Assembly: GCF_031323975.1 (NCBI RefSeq)
Contig: NZ_JAVIWS010000002.1
Span: forward strand, 30,952-94,951
Source of the DNA: Escherichia ruysiae
GTDB lineage: Bacteria; Pseudomonadota; Gammaproteobacteria; Enterobacterales; Enterobacteriaceae
Direction of reading: 5' to 3'
Length of the DNA stretch: 64,000 nucleotides
Of this stretch, positions 7,571 to 15,940 are shown in pieces (positions within the stretch are counted from its first letter, which is position 1; each line of letters begins with the position of its first letter). The position numbers and the translations under genes were made by a program. The notes below the pieces were generated by a model that saw nothing but the letters and a program-made list of their open reading frames with translations, did no database searches and was not told the origin of the DNA.

Positions 7571-7993
7571 ATGTCATTCTTTTCTACGTTAAAAACAGCT
7601 TTGTCTTTGAAGGAGAAACTTGCTGCTACTGGTGTTCTTGTTCTGATTTGCGCACTTGTTGGTGCTGGGTTTGCATGGGAACGTTATCAGCTAAAGCAAG
7701 CCTTGGAGAAAATTGGCAGTCTTGATCAGGCTGTTAAGGAGCGTGATAAGTCAATAATGGATCTTAACCAGACCATTGAGACGATGAACAAAGCAGATCA
7801 ACATTTTCACAGCCAGGAAGTGAAAAATGAATCAGAACAAGCCAAGTATGCTGACAGGCAAATGGAACGAAAAGCAGAAGTTCAGAAACAACTGGTTGCG
7901 GCGGGTAATGTTCGCCAGCGCATTCCTGCTGACACTCAGCGGTTGCTCCGGGAGTCGATCAGCGAATTTAACGCCGACGCCGACAAAGGTTAA
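7571..7993 (+). CDS. ppfA: PpfA, inner-membrane spanin-like (Rz-type) protein
   Basis: 140 aa with a strong GGAGGAAGAC ribosome site. One N-terminal transmembrane segment (AATGVLVLICALVGAGFAW, residues 18-36) is followed by a long periplasmic coiled coil (LEKIGSLDQAVKERDKSIMDLNQTIETMNKADQHFHSQEV), ending in a polar tail. This is the plan of phage Rz inner spanins. The gene mlp begins inside its 3' part in the +1 frame and encodes a small lipoprotein, which is the classic Rz/Rz1 arrangement. Named ppfA from P1 order; the spanin role is inferred from architecture. Confidence 0.8.
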   Translation: MSFFSTLKTALSLKEKLAATGVLVLICALVGAGFAWERYQLKQALEKIGSLDQAVKERDKSIMDLNQTIETMNKADQHFHSQEVKNESEQAKYADRQMERKAEVQKQLVAAGNVRQRIPADTQRLLRESISEFNADADKG

Positions 7994-8159
7994 CCACCCT
8001 GTCCCCAAAAGTGCATTTATGTGCAGGATGCCGGAGTTTAGCAGTGAATATTTTGATGATCTGCCAGCGTATATCCTCGATACAGAAACGATGCTGATGG
8101 GGATTAACAGGAAGAATCGCAACGTTAATGATTACAACCGCGCTATCAGCGGTAACTAA
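7908..8159 (+). CDS. mlp: Mlp, small lipoprotein, Rz1-like outer spanin
   Basis: Begins at ATG 7908 within ppfA, +1 frame. The 83-aa product starts MFASAFLLTLSGCSGSRSA: a short signal sequence with lipobox LSGC, so Cys13 should be lipidated. The mature part has a proline/threonine-rich start (LTPTPTKVNHPVP) as in Rz1 proteins, then an acidic-aromatic stretch (MPEFSSEYFDDLPAYILDTE). The embedded lipoprotein next to a Rz-like gene makes an outer-membrane spanin likely. The P1 name means membrane lipoprotein precursor. Confidence 0.8.
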   Translation: MFASAFLLTLSGCSGSRSANLTPTPTKVNHPVPKSAFMCRMPEFSSEYFDDLPAYILDTETMLMGINRKNRNVNDYNRAISGN

Positions 8160-8170
8160 AAGGGATTTTT

Positions 8171-8563
8171 ATGTCTGATAAAGTAACAGTAAAGCAAACT
8201 ATCAACAAAGCGACTTCAATCTACAAAATTGAGCAAATCACTGTTGGCAAGCCAGGATCTGAACAATTCCGTCATGCTTTCGAACTTGCCGATCAGCTTG
8301 GTTTAAAACATCCAGATTGTATTGAGCATGTATTTCCAACTTATGCTGATGAGCAATGTACTCAAGTGCTTACTGAAGAGGATTTCTTCAGCACTGAAGA
8401 ACGAGAAGGTGTTGATCGCTGCATTGGTGTGATTTGTTCTTCAGTGAGTGATGAGTTATTCCCTAATGTGCCTGAATATGGTGGTATTGGATACCAGTTC
8501 TTGTACGAGGGCGATGAGCTTAAATGCTATGAACATGGCCTTCTCATTGAAAGCGTAGAATAA
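8171..8563 (+). CDS. upfA: UpfA, unknown 130-aa cytoplasmic protein
   Basis: Last gene of the upfC-upfA operon, starting 11 nt after mlp with AAAGGGA upstream. The 130-aa product is acidic, lacks signal or membrane segments and has no domain that I recognise. Its C-terminal half (CIGVICSSVSDELFPNVPEYGGIGYQFLYEGDELKCYEHGLL) contains several aromatic and Cys residues. It is closed by a terminator at 8578-8601, directly before oriR. The symbol follows P1 order; no function is proposed. Confidence 0.7.
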   Translation: MSDKVTVKQTINKATSIYKIEQITVGKPGSEQFRHAFELADQLGLKHPDCIEHVFPTYADEQCTQVLTEEDFFSTEEREGVDRCIGVICSSVSDELFPNVPEYGGIGYQFLYEGDELKCYEHGLLIESVE

Positions 8564-8577
8564 TACGACTCCCTTCC

Positions 8578-8601
8578 AACCGGCTACGTTGGCCGGTTTT
8601 T
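8578..8601 (+). terminator. Terminator after upfA
   Basis: AACCGGC-TACGTT-GGCCGGTT followed by a short T-run. It insulates oriR from the upstream operon. Confidence 0.8.
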
Positions 8602-8880
8602 CACTTATCCACATTATCCACTGGATAGATCCAATAATTAGACCCATACAGATCCTAATTAGATCCATATAGATCCCTGATCGTTGCAGGCCGCGCCACG
8701 TCTGGCTTAGAAGCCTTTCGCGATGTGTGCTGGAGGGAAAACGATGTGCGCTGGAGGGAAAAAAATGTGTGCTGACGGGTTGCTAATGTGTGCTGGCGGG
8801 ATATAGGATGTGTGCTGACGGGAAAGCATGGGTAGTTATCATCACTTATAAAAACTATCCACATAATTCTGGAAAAGCTA
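8602..8880. other. oriR: Plasmid replication origin oriR
   Basis: Begins with DnaA-type boxes (TTATCCACA at about 8605, then TTATCCACT). Next comes an AT-rich segment 8620-8682 with repeated GATC heptamers of the AGATCCA family (TAGATCC, CAGATCC, TAGATCC, TAGATCC, TGATCG), then the incC iterons. This is the P1 oriR plan: DnaA boxes, Dam-methylated heptamers where strands open, iterons for RepA, and repA. Confidence 0.92.
8722..8825 (+). repeat. incC: incC: five RepA iterons overlapping the repA promoter
   Basis: Five direct copies of a 19-bp unit with core ATGTGTGCTGNNGGGA start near 8722, 8743, 8764, 8785 and 8807, spaced about two helical turns. RepA binding here starts replication and represses repA; a -10-like TATAGGAT lies between the fourth and fifth unit. 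Confidence 0.93.
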
Positions 8881-8882
8881 AT

Positions 8883-9743
8883 ATGAATCAATCTTTTATC
8901 TCCGATATTCTTTACGCAGACATTGAGAGTAAGGCAAAAGAACTAACAGTTAATTCAAACAACACTGTGCAGCCTGTAGCGTTGATGCGTTTGGGGGTAT
9001 TCGTGCCGAAGCCATCAAAGAGCAAAGGAGAAAGTAAAGAGATTGATGCCACCAAAGCGTTTTCTCAGTTGGAGATAGCTAAAGCCGAAGGTTACGATGA
9101 CATTAAAATCACCGGTCCTCGACTCGATATGGATACTGATTTCAAAACGTGGATCGGTGTTATCTACGCGTTCAGCAAATACGGCTTGTCCTCAAACACC
9201 ATCCAGTTATCGTTTCAGGAATTCGCTAAAGCCTGTGGTTTCCCCTCAAAACGTCTGGATGCGAAACTGCGTTTAACCATTCATGAATCACTTGGCCGCT
9301 TGCGTAACAAGGGTATCGCTTTTAAGCGCGGTAAAGATGCTAAAGGTGGCTACCAGACTGGTCTGTTGAAGGTCGGACGTTTCGATGCTGACCTCGATCT
9401 GATCGAGCTGGAAGCCGACTCGAAGCTGTGGGAGCTGTTCCAGCTTGATTATCGCGTCCTGTTGCAGCACCACGCCTTGCGTGCCCTTCCGAAGAAAGAA
9501 GCTGCGCAAGCTATTTACACCTTCATTGAAAGCCTTCCGCAGAACCCGTTGCCGCTATCGTTCGCGCGAATCCGCGAGCGCCTGGCTTTGCAGTCAGCCG
9601 TTGGCGAACAAAACCGTATCATTAAGAAAGCGATAGAACAGCTTAAAACAATCGGCTATCTCGACTGTTCAATTGAGAAGAAAGGCCGGGAAAGTTTTGT
9701 AATCGTCCATTCTCGCAATCCAAAGCTGAAACTTCCCGAATAA
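8883..9743 (+). CDS. repA: RepA, plasmid replication initiator
   Basis: 286 aa when started at MNQSFISDILYADIESK (8883), the length I know for P1 RepA; a longer frame from 8790 runs through the iterons and is rejected. Two winged-helix domains are expected: about 95-190 (TDFKTWIGVIYAFSKYGL, then AKLRLTIHESLGRLRNKG) and 200-286. Monomers, freed from dimers by DnaJ/DnaK/GrpE in P1, bind the 19-bp iterons to open oriR. incA iterons downstream titrate and pair RepA to limit copy number. The sequence looks essentially like P1 RepA. Confidence 0.97.
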   Translation: MNQSFISDILYADIESKAKELTVNSNNTVQPVALMRLGVFVPKPSKSKGESKEIDATKAFSQLEIAKAEGYDDIKITGPRLDMDTDFKTWIGVIYAFSKYGLSSNTIQLSFQEFAKACGFPSKRLDAKLRLTIHESLGRLRNKGIAFKRGKDAKGGYQTGLLKVGRFDADLDLIELEADSKLWELFQLDYRVLLQHHALRALPKKEAAQAIYTFIESLPQNPLPLSFARIRERLALQSAVGEQNRIIKKAIEQLKTIGYLDCSIEKKGRESFVIVHSRNPKLKLPE

Positions 9744-10028
9744 GTGTGTGCTGGAGGGCAGCTGCATTTGAAAAATGTGCGCTGCCGGGAATACCTACCC
9801 ATTTTCCTGTTTTTGGTGTGCGCTGGAGGGCGGCGCCCCACAGTTTGTCCAGACTTTCCCTCCAGCACACATCTAACCATCCGGTTTTCCCTCCAGCGCA
9901 CATCTAATCCTCTGCCTTTCCCTTCAGCGCACATATTTGATACCTGCGATCCCTCCACAACACATAATTCAATGCGACTTCCCTCTATCGCACATTCTGG
10001 GTCTTCATCATCCCTCCAGCACACATCG
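9744..10028. repeat. incA: incA: nine copy-control iterons
   Basis: Nine 19-bp iterons follow the repA stop: three in forward orientation (starting about 9744, 9774, 9815) and six inverted (CCCTCCAGCACACAT type, from about 9856 to 10028). Some are degenerate, for example CCCTCTATCGCACATT. Three plus six is the known P1 incA layout, which lowers plasmid copy number by titrating and handcuffing RepA. Confidence 0.92.
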
Positions 10029-10039
10029 AATAGACTCTT

Positions 10040-10136
10040 CGCTACCGCATAACGTGCAATAAATAACGCACATATCAAAAAAAGTTGCACGTAACAGAAT
10101 CACACGTACAATTCACTTATACGAAACGATAAGGAG
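10040..10136 (+). promoter_or_regulatory. par operon promoter and ParA operator
   Basis: An inverted repeat ACGTGCAA (10052-10059) / TTGCACGT (10085-10092) lies between incA and parA, with further ACGTA/CGTAC strings behind it. The P1-family par operon represses itself through ParA-ADP bound to such a repeat, helped by ParB. Confidence 0.7.
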
Positions 10137-10142
10137 ATGATG

Positions 10143-11348
10143 ATGAAACGCGATTACGGCGGTGTCGGCACCATAGCTCTTCGTGCAAGCGCATTGCTGA
10201 AGGCCATGAGCCAGGATATCGAAGATCAGCGCAAAGAGTTCAATCAGACCGAGTATTATCAGACGTTTACTCGTAACGCTGTGGCAAAGTTGCCGAAGCT
10301 GAGCCGCCGCATTGTGGAGCAGGCCATCAAAGAGATGGAAGATGATGGGTACCAGTTCAACAAGAAACAGGTCGGTAACGTTGAACAGTACGCGCTCACT
10401 ATCCAGAACGTCATTGATATCTATGCCCACCGCAAGATTCCCAAATATCGCGACATTCACAAATCGCCTTACGTTATTTTTGTCGTAAACCTGAAAGGTG
10501 GCGTATCTAAAACGGTTTCCACAGTCACGCTGGCGCACGCGCTGCGTGTGCATCAGGATTTACTGCGTCACGATCTGCGCATTCTGGTTATTGACCTTGA
10601 CCCGCAGGCATCCAGCACAATGTTCCTCGACCATACTCACAGTATTGGATCCATTCTGGAAACAGCCGCGCAGGCGATGCTGAACGACCTGGACGCGGAG
10701 ACGCTACGCAAAGAGGTGATTCGTCCGACCATCGTTCCCGGCGTAGACGTGATTCCAGCCTCTATCGACGATGGCTTTGTTGCCAGCCAATGGAAAGAGC
10801 TGGTTGAAGAGCATCTTCCTGGACAAAATCAGTACGAAATCCTTCGACGCAATATCATTGATCGTGTTGCTGATGATTATGACTTTATCTTTATCGATAC
10901 CGGTCCGCACTTGGATCCGTTCCTGCTTAACGGTCTGGCGGCAAGCGATCTGTTGCTTACCCCTACCCCACCAGCCCAGGTTGACTTCCACTCAACTCTG
11001 AAATATCTCACCCGTCTGCCAGAAATGCTGGAGCAACTGGAGGAGGAAGGCGTAGAGCCGCGTTTAAGCGCCAGCATTGGTTTTATGTCGAAGATGACCG
11101 GCAAGCGTGATCACGAGACATCACACAGCCTTGCGCGCGAGGTTTACGCCAGCAACATTCTGGACTCTTCTCTGCCTCGCCTGGATGGCTTCGAGCGATG
11201 CGGCGAGTCTTTCGACACCGTAATCAGTGCCAACCCGCAATCATATCCAGGCAGTGCTGAGGCACTGAAGAAGGCACGAACCGAGGCCGAGCGTTTCACT
11301 AAGGCTGTGTTTGATCGGATTGAGTTTGTAAGGGGTGAGTCGGCATGA
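10143..11348 (+). CDS. parA: ParA partition ATPase, P7-like
   Basis: 401 aa from the third of three consecutive ATGs (10143), chosen for its 6-nt spacing from AAGGAG. The N-terminal DNA-binding part (MKRDYGGVGTIALRASALL) is followed by a deviant Walker A NLKGGVSKTVSTVTLAHAL near residue 116, Walker A' LVIDLDPQASSTMF near 150 and the Walker B region IFIDTGPHLD near 250. It positions plasmid copies on the nucleoid together with ParB/parS. The sequence differs strongly from P1 ParA as I recall it and fits the P7 type instead, while RepA is P1-type, so the maintenance module is mosaic. Confidence 0.95.
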   Translation: MKRDYGGVGTIALRASALLKAMSQDIEDQRKEFNQTEYYQTFTRNAVAKLPKLSRRIVEQAIKEMEDDGYQFNKKQVGNVEQYALTIQNVIDIYAHRKIPKYRDIHKSPYVIFVVNLKGGVSKTVSTVTLAHALRVHQDLLRHDLRILVIDLDPQASSTMFLDHTHSIGSILETAAQAMLNDLDAETLRKEVIRPTIVPGVDVIPASIDDGFVASQWKELVEEHLPGQNQYEILRRNIIDRVADDYDFIFIDTGPHLDPFLLNGLAASDLLLTPTPPAQVDFHSTLKYLTRLPEMLEQLEEEGVEPRLSASIGFMSKMTGKRDHETSHSLAREVYASNILDSSLPRLDGFERCGESFDTVISANPQSYPGSAEALKKARTEAERFTKAVFDRIEFVRGESA

Positions 11349-12310
11349 AGAAAATAGTTTCCCGTGGACGAGTGCTGGGCAAGAATAGCTCCGAGTTTGC
11401 TCGCATGCTTGAAGGCAGTGAAGGCACCAAAACCTTTACCCTAAAATCTGGCCGCCAGGCTAAATTTTTGCTTACCGTTGTGCTTAGTGGTGAGATTGAG
11501 TCGCGCACGTTCGTTGACCCGGCAGTTAACGGCCGCGATCAGTCTCTGCTTACTCCTGAGTCGGTAAGCGATATTTCCCGCACCATTAAATTGCAACAGT
11601 TCTTCCCGGCTATCGGTCGTATGGTTGGGGAGCGCATTGAGGTATTGGACGGATCACGCCGCCGCGCTGCGTGTATCTTCAATGAAACGAAATTTGAGAT
11701 TCTGGTGACAAAAGATGAGATCAGCTTGGCGGATGCCCGCCAGCTGGCCATTGATATCCAGACAGCTCGCGAACACACTCTGCGCGAGCTGGGTAAACGC
11801 TTTGAGGTTATGTACGGTAAGAGCATGACCAAAGAAGAGATCGCCCGCGCTGAGAACATCTCAAAGGCTAAAGTGACGCGAGCTTTCCAGGCTGCGGCGG
11901 TGCCGGATGAGATGATTGCTGTCTTCCCTGTTGCCAGCGATCTCGCCCTGCCTGATTATCAGTTGCTGCTCCAGATCTCCGAAGATGCTAACGCTAAAAA
12001 CGTACCGATTGGAGAACTGGTTGATACGGTGCGCGAGCGAATTGCAGAGACTGAGGGCGCGAAAGAGGATAAAGCGAAGATACTGGCTATCTTCAAAGCG
12101 GAAAGCAAAAGCCTGAAACCTGCGCCGGTTAAATCTGTAGTGGTAGAGAAGCTGCGAGATTTCTCTGACCGACGCCAGTACGCACGAAAGAAGACCGATC
12201 CGAAAAAACGGGTAGTCGCCTACGAGTTCTCCCGACTCCCGTCTGAAGTGCAAACTGAAATTGACGAAGCAATAAAAAAAATCATTGAGAAAATGTCCGC
12301 AGGAAAATAA
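11345..12310 (+). CDS. parB: ParB centromere-binding protein, P7-like
   Basis: 321 aa, ATG overlapping the parA stop by 4 nt. ParB-fold segment GRMVGERIEVLDGSRRRAACIFNETKFEILV near residues 90-125, then a helix-turn-helix region KSMTKEEIARAENISKAKVTRAFQAA near 158-183 that contacts the parS heptamers. The C-terminal dimer domain (RKKTDPKKRVVAYEFSRLPSEVQTEIDEAIKK) reads the hexamers. It spreads from parS and stimulates ParA ATPase. Shorter than P1 ParB (333 aa), consistent with the P7 variant. Confidence 0.94.
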   Translation: MKKIVSRGRVLGKNSSEFARMLEGSEGTKTFTLKSGRQAKFLLTVVLSGEIESRTFVDPAVNGRDQSLLTPESVSDISRTIKLQQFFPAIGRMVGERIEVLDGSRRRAACIFNETKFEILVTKDEISLADARQLAIDIQTAREHTLRELGKRFEVMYGKSMTKEEIARAENISKAKVTRAFQAAAVPDEMIAVFPVASDLALPDYQLLLQISEDANAKNVPIGELVDTVRERIAETEGAKEDKAKILAIFKAESKSLKPAPVKSVVVEKLRDFSDRRQYARKKTDPKKRVVAYEFSRLPSEVQTEIDEAIKKIIEKMSAGK

Positions 12311-12344
12311 ACCTGCTGGTGGGAGGTGGTGTTAGCCCCTCCCC

Positions 12345-12470
12345 TTCCTAAAATGTCCCGCGCCAATTTCATTTCTAATATTATGATTTGAATATATTTT
12401 TTAGAAAAATTTCAGACTGAAATTCCCACGATTTAACGCCTGCTTTCACCGTCCACTTCCCCGCATAAAA
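12345..12470. other. parS: parS centromere
   Basis: Lies just after parB, as in P1 and P7. A perfect inverted pair of heptamer boxes, AATTTCAGACTGAAATT, is at 12408-12424. The AT-rich stretch before it (12370-12407) could hold the IHF bend site, and outer ATTTCA-like and CGCCAA/CCCACG strings flank it. The exact hexamer boxes cannot be fixed by eye. Confidence 0.75.
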
Positions 12471-12496
12471 AATTTAAAAAATTACTTTTCGTGAGA

Positions 12497-12523
12497 AAGT
12501 CAACAAGTGACTTTCAATAAAAT
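12497..12523 (+). promoter_or_regulatory. Late promoter for gene 23
   Basis: Inverted repeat AAGTCAACAAGTGACTT (12497-12513), then 4 nt, then -10 TAAAAT (12518-12523). The same geometry recurs before other late genes here and fits P1 late promoters driven by the Lpa activator with host SspA. Confidence 0.8.
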
Positions 12524-12574
12524 CTCTTCCGAAAAGGGATTCACACAAGTGCCTTGTGTTTAAGGAAGAGTAAC

Positions 12575-14281
12575 TTGAGTAACTTACGCGAATACCAGAA
12601 TCGTATTGCAGATATCGCAAAACGCTCTAAAGCCGTTCTTGGCTGGGCAAGTACAGCACAGTTCGGTACTGATAACCAATTCATCAAAGATGATGCCGCA
12701 CGTGCCGCATCTATCCTTGAAGCTGCACGCAAAGACCCGATTTTTGCAGGTATCTCTGATAATGCCACTGCTCAAATCGCTACAGCGTGGGCAAGTGCAC
12801 TGGCTGACTACGCCGCAGCACATAAATCTATGCCGCGTCCGGAAATTCTGGCCTCCTGCCACCAGACTCTGGAAAACTGCCTGATTGAGTCCACCCGCAA
12901 TAGCATGGATGCCACCAATAAAGCGATGCTGGAATCCGTCGCAGCAGAGATGATGAGCGTTTCTGACGGTGTTATGCGTCTGCCTTTATTCCTCGCGATG
13001 ATCCTGCCTGTTCAGTTGGGGGCAGCTACCGCTGATGCGTGTACCTTCATTCCAGTTACGCGTGACAAGTCCGAAATCTATGAAATCTTTAACGTAGCGG
13101 GTTCCTCTTTTGGTTCTTATGCTTCGGGTGATGTTCTGGATATGCAATCTGTTGGTGTGTATAGCCAACTGCGCCGCCGCTATGTGTTGGTGGCAAGTTC
13201 CGATGGCACCAGCAAAACCGCAACCTTCAAGATGGAAGACTTTGAAGGCCAGAATGTCCCGATCCGCAAAGGCCGTACAAATATCTACGTTAACCGCATT
13301 AAGTCTGTTGTTGATAACGGCTCCGGTACTCTGCTTCACACATTCAATAACAAAGCTGGCGAACAAATTACTGTTACCTGCTCTCTGAACTACAACATTG
13401 GTCAGATTGCCCTGTCGTTCTCCAAAGCGCCGGATAAAGGTACAGAGATCGCCATTGAGGCGGAGATCAATATTGAAGCAGCTCCTGAGCTGATCCCACT
13501 TATCAACCACGAAATGAAGAGTTACACCCTGTTCCCAAGCCAGTTCGTCATCGCGGCTGAGCACACGGTACAGGCGGCGTATGAAGCACAGCGTGAGTTT
13601 GGTCTGGACCTGGGGTCCCTACAGTTCCGCACCCTGAAGGAATACCTGTCTCATGAACAGGATATGCTGCGTCTTCGCATCATGATCTGGCGTACTCTTG
13701 CGACCGACTCCTTTGACATCGCTCTGCCGGTTAACCAGTCCTTTGATGTATGGGCAACCATCATTCGCGGCAAATTCCAGACTGTATATCGCGACATTAT
13801 TGAGCGCGTTAAATCTTCTGGTGCGATGGGGATGTTTGCTGGTGCTGATGCTGCATCTTTCTTCAAACAGCTTCCGAAGGATTTCTTCCAGCCAGCTGAA
13901 GAATATACCCAGACTCCGTACGTTCACTTCATCGGCACCCTGTTCGGTAACGTGAAGGTGTACGAAGTACCTGAAGGTATTTGCACGAACCTGACCGCCG
14001 AAGGTATCCAGTTCAGCCCGATGGATGTGCTGTGCTACGTCCGTGATGAAAATCCGGGCAAGGCAGGCTTCGTGACTGGTGATGCGGTCCCGGCTATCCC
14101 ATTCCAGCATCCGACCACCCCGGCACTGGTCAACCGAACCACTCTGTGGGGTTCTGCTATCAACGATATGCATCCACGCAACGGTGCTGACTACTTCACC
14201 CGTGTAACTCTGACTATGGCAAAAAATGGCGGAATTAACTTCCTGACCGGTAACACGATTGATGCTGGTGACTCTGAGTAA
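12575..14281 (+). CDS. 23: Major head protein gp23
   Basis: TTG at 12575 is preferred (MSNLREYQNRIADIAKRSK) because AAGGAAGA lies just upstream; the frame also runs back to 12554. Product about 568 aa, with a helical, alanine-rich N-terminus and a beta-rich body, as expected for a capsid subunit that is trimmed by the phage protease Pro. It directly follows a late promoter and precedes the sheath gene. P1 gene 23 has the same neighbours (parB on one side, 22 on the other) and similar length. Confidence 0.88.
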   Translation: MSNLREYQNRIADIAKRSKAVLGWASTAQFGTDNQFIKDDAARAASILEAARKDPIFAGISDNATAQIATAWASALADYAAAHKSMPRPEILASCHQTLENCLIESTRNSMDATNKAMLESVAAEMMSVSDGVMRLPLFLAMILPVQLGAATADACTFIPVTRDKSEIYEIFNVAGSSFGSYASGDVLDMQSVGVYSQLRRRYVLVASSDGTSKTATFKMEDFEGQNVPIRKGRTNIYVNRIKSVVDNGSGTLLHTFNNKAGEQITVTCSLNYNIGQIALSFSKAPDKGTEIAIEAEINIEAAPELIPLINHEMKSYTLFPSQFVIAAEHTVQAAYEAQREFGLDLGSLQFRTLKEYLSHEQDMLRLRIMIWRTLATDSFDIALPVNQSFDVWATIIRGKFQTVYRDIIERVKSSGAMGMFAGADAASFFKQLPKDFFQPAEEYTQTPYVHFIGTLFGNVKVYEVPEGICTNLTAEGIQFSPMDVLCYVRDENPGKAGFVTGDAVPAIPFQHPTTPALVNRTTLWGSAINDMHPRNGADYFTRVTLTMAKNGGINFLTGNTIDAGDSE

Positions 14282-14307
14282 TCAGGGGAAGCTCTCCGTT
14301 TAACATA

Positions 14308-14326
14308 GCGCCCCCGCGCGGGGCGC
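14308..14326. other. GC-rich intercistronic hairpin between 23 and 22
   Basis: GCGCCCC-CGCGC-GGGGCGC with no following T-run. It may protect or separate the 23 and 22 messages; it is not an obvious terminator. Confidence 0.6.
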
Positions 14327-14341
14327 ATAACAGGGAAAGTT

Positions 14342-15931
14342 ATGTCTCAATATTCAATTCAACAGTCATTAGGTAATGCATCCGGCGTAGCGGTTAGCCC
14401 GATCAATGCCGATGCGACGTTATCTACCGGTGTTGCATTAAATAGCAGCTTATGGGCTGGTATTGGCGTATTTGCGCGTGGCAAGCCGTTTACTGTTCTC
14501 GCTGTTACTGAGTCTAATTACGAAGATGTTCTCGGCGAACCGCTGAAGCCGTCTTCCGGCTCACAGTTCGAACCAATTCGTCATGTGTACGAAGCTATTC
14601 AGCAAACGTCTGGTTATGTTGTTCGTGCTGTTCCGGATGATGCGAAGTTCCCGATTATTATGTTCGATGAATCAGGCGAACCGGCTTACAGCGCGTTGCC
14701 ATACGGTTCTGAAATTGAACTTGATAGCGGCGAAGCCTTTGCGATCTACGTTGATGACGGCGACCCATGCGTTTCACCTACGCGTGAGTTAACCATCGAA
14801 ACGGCAGCTGCGGACAGCGCAGGTAATGAACGCTTCCTCCTGAAACTGACCCAGACGACTTCGCTCGGTGTGGTTACGACCCTGGAGACACATATTGTAT
14901 CTTTGGCGGAAGAAGCGAAAGATGACATGGGCCGCTTGTGTTATCTGCCTACGGCTCTGGAAGCCCGTTCTAAATATCTGCGCGCGGTTGTTAATGAAGA
15001 GCTGATTTCTACCGCGAAAGTAACAAATAAAAAATCGCTGGCGTTCACTGGCGGTACCAACGGCGATCAGTCGAAAATCTCAACTGCTGCTTACCTGCGT
15101 GCGGTGAAAGTGCTGAACAATGCGCCGTACATGTACACCGCTGTTCTCGGCCTGGGTTGCTATGACAATGCGGCGATCACCGCGTTAGGTAATATCTGTT
15201 CTGATCGCCTGATTGATGGCTTCTTTGATGTCAAACCGACATTGACGTACACGGAAGCGATCTCTGCTGTTGAAGATACCGGTTTACTTGGTACCGATTA
15301 TGTAAGCTGTGCTGTCTATCACTTTCCGTTCTCCTGCAAAGACAAATGGACCCAATCCCGTGTGGTCTTCGGTCTGTCTGGCGCGGCGTATGCGGCGAAA
15401 GCTCGTGGCGTTAAGAAAAACTCCGATGTCGGCGGTTGGCATTACTCACCGGCTGGTGAAGAACGTGCCGTCATTGCTCGAGCATCACTTCAGCCGCTGT
15501 ATCCGGAAGACACCCCGGACGAAGAAGCTATGGTTAAGGGGCGTCTCAATAAAGTATCTGTAGGCACCTCTGGCCAGATGATCATCGATGATGCTTTAAC
15601 TTGCTGCACGCAGGACAACTATCTGCATTTCCAGCACGTACCATCCTTGATGAACGCAATCAGCCGTTTCTTTGTCCAGCTAGCCCGACAGATGAAGCAT
15701 AACCCGGACGGCATTACTGAGTCTGGCCTGACTAAAGGGATGACCAAACTTTTAGATCGCTTTGTCGCCTCTGGCGCTCTGGTGGCTCCGCGTGATCCGG
15801 ATGCTGACGGTACAGAACCGTATGTGCTGAAAGTTACGCAGGCGGAATTCGATAAATGGGAAGTGGTCTGGGCCTGCTGCCCGACAGGTGTAGCCCGTCG
15901 TATCCAGGGCGTACCGCTGCTTATTAAGTAA
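14342..15931 (+). CDS. 22: Contractile tail sheath protein gp22
   Basis: 529 aa, good SD (CAGGGAAAG). Sheath character: GVAVSPINADATLSTGVALNSSLWAGIGVFARGKPFTVLAV near the start, IVRAVPDDAK-type domain, a central segment with ALGNICSDRLIDGFFDVKPTLT and a C-terminal domain ending VARRIQGVPLLIK, as in myovirus sheath subunits that interlock by their ends. P1 22 is the sheath gene. It is the second gene of the late operon starting before 23. Confidence 0.88.
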   Translation: MSQYSIQQSLGNASGVAVSPINADATLSTGVALNSSLWAGIGVFARGKPFTVLAVTESNYEDVLGEPLKPSSGSQFEPIRHVYEAIQQTSGYVVRAVPDDAKFPIIMFDESGEPAYSALPYGSEIELDSGEAFAIYVDDGDPCVSPTRELTIETAAADSAGNERFLLKLTQTTSLGVVTTLETHIVSLAEEAKDDMGRLCYLPTALEARSKYLRAVVNEELISTAKVTNKKSLAFTGGTNGDQSKISTAAYLRAVKVLNNAPYMYTAVLGLGCYDNAAITALGNICSDRLIDGFFDVKPTLTYTEAISAVEDTGLLGTDYVSCAVYHFPFSCKDKWTQSRVVFGLSGAAYAAKARGVKKNSDVGGWHYSPAGEERAVIARASLQPLYPEDTPDEEAMVKGRLNKVSVGTSGQMIIDDALTCCTQDNYLHFQHVPSLMNAISRFFVQLARQMKHNPDGITESGLTKGMTKLLDRFVASGALVAPRDPDADGTEPYVLKVTQAEFDKWEVVWACCPTGVARRIQGVPLLIK

Positions 15932-15940
15932 GGGAATACA

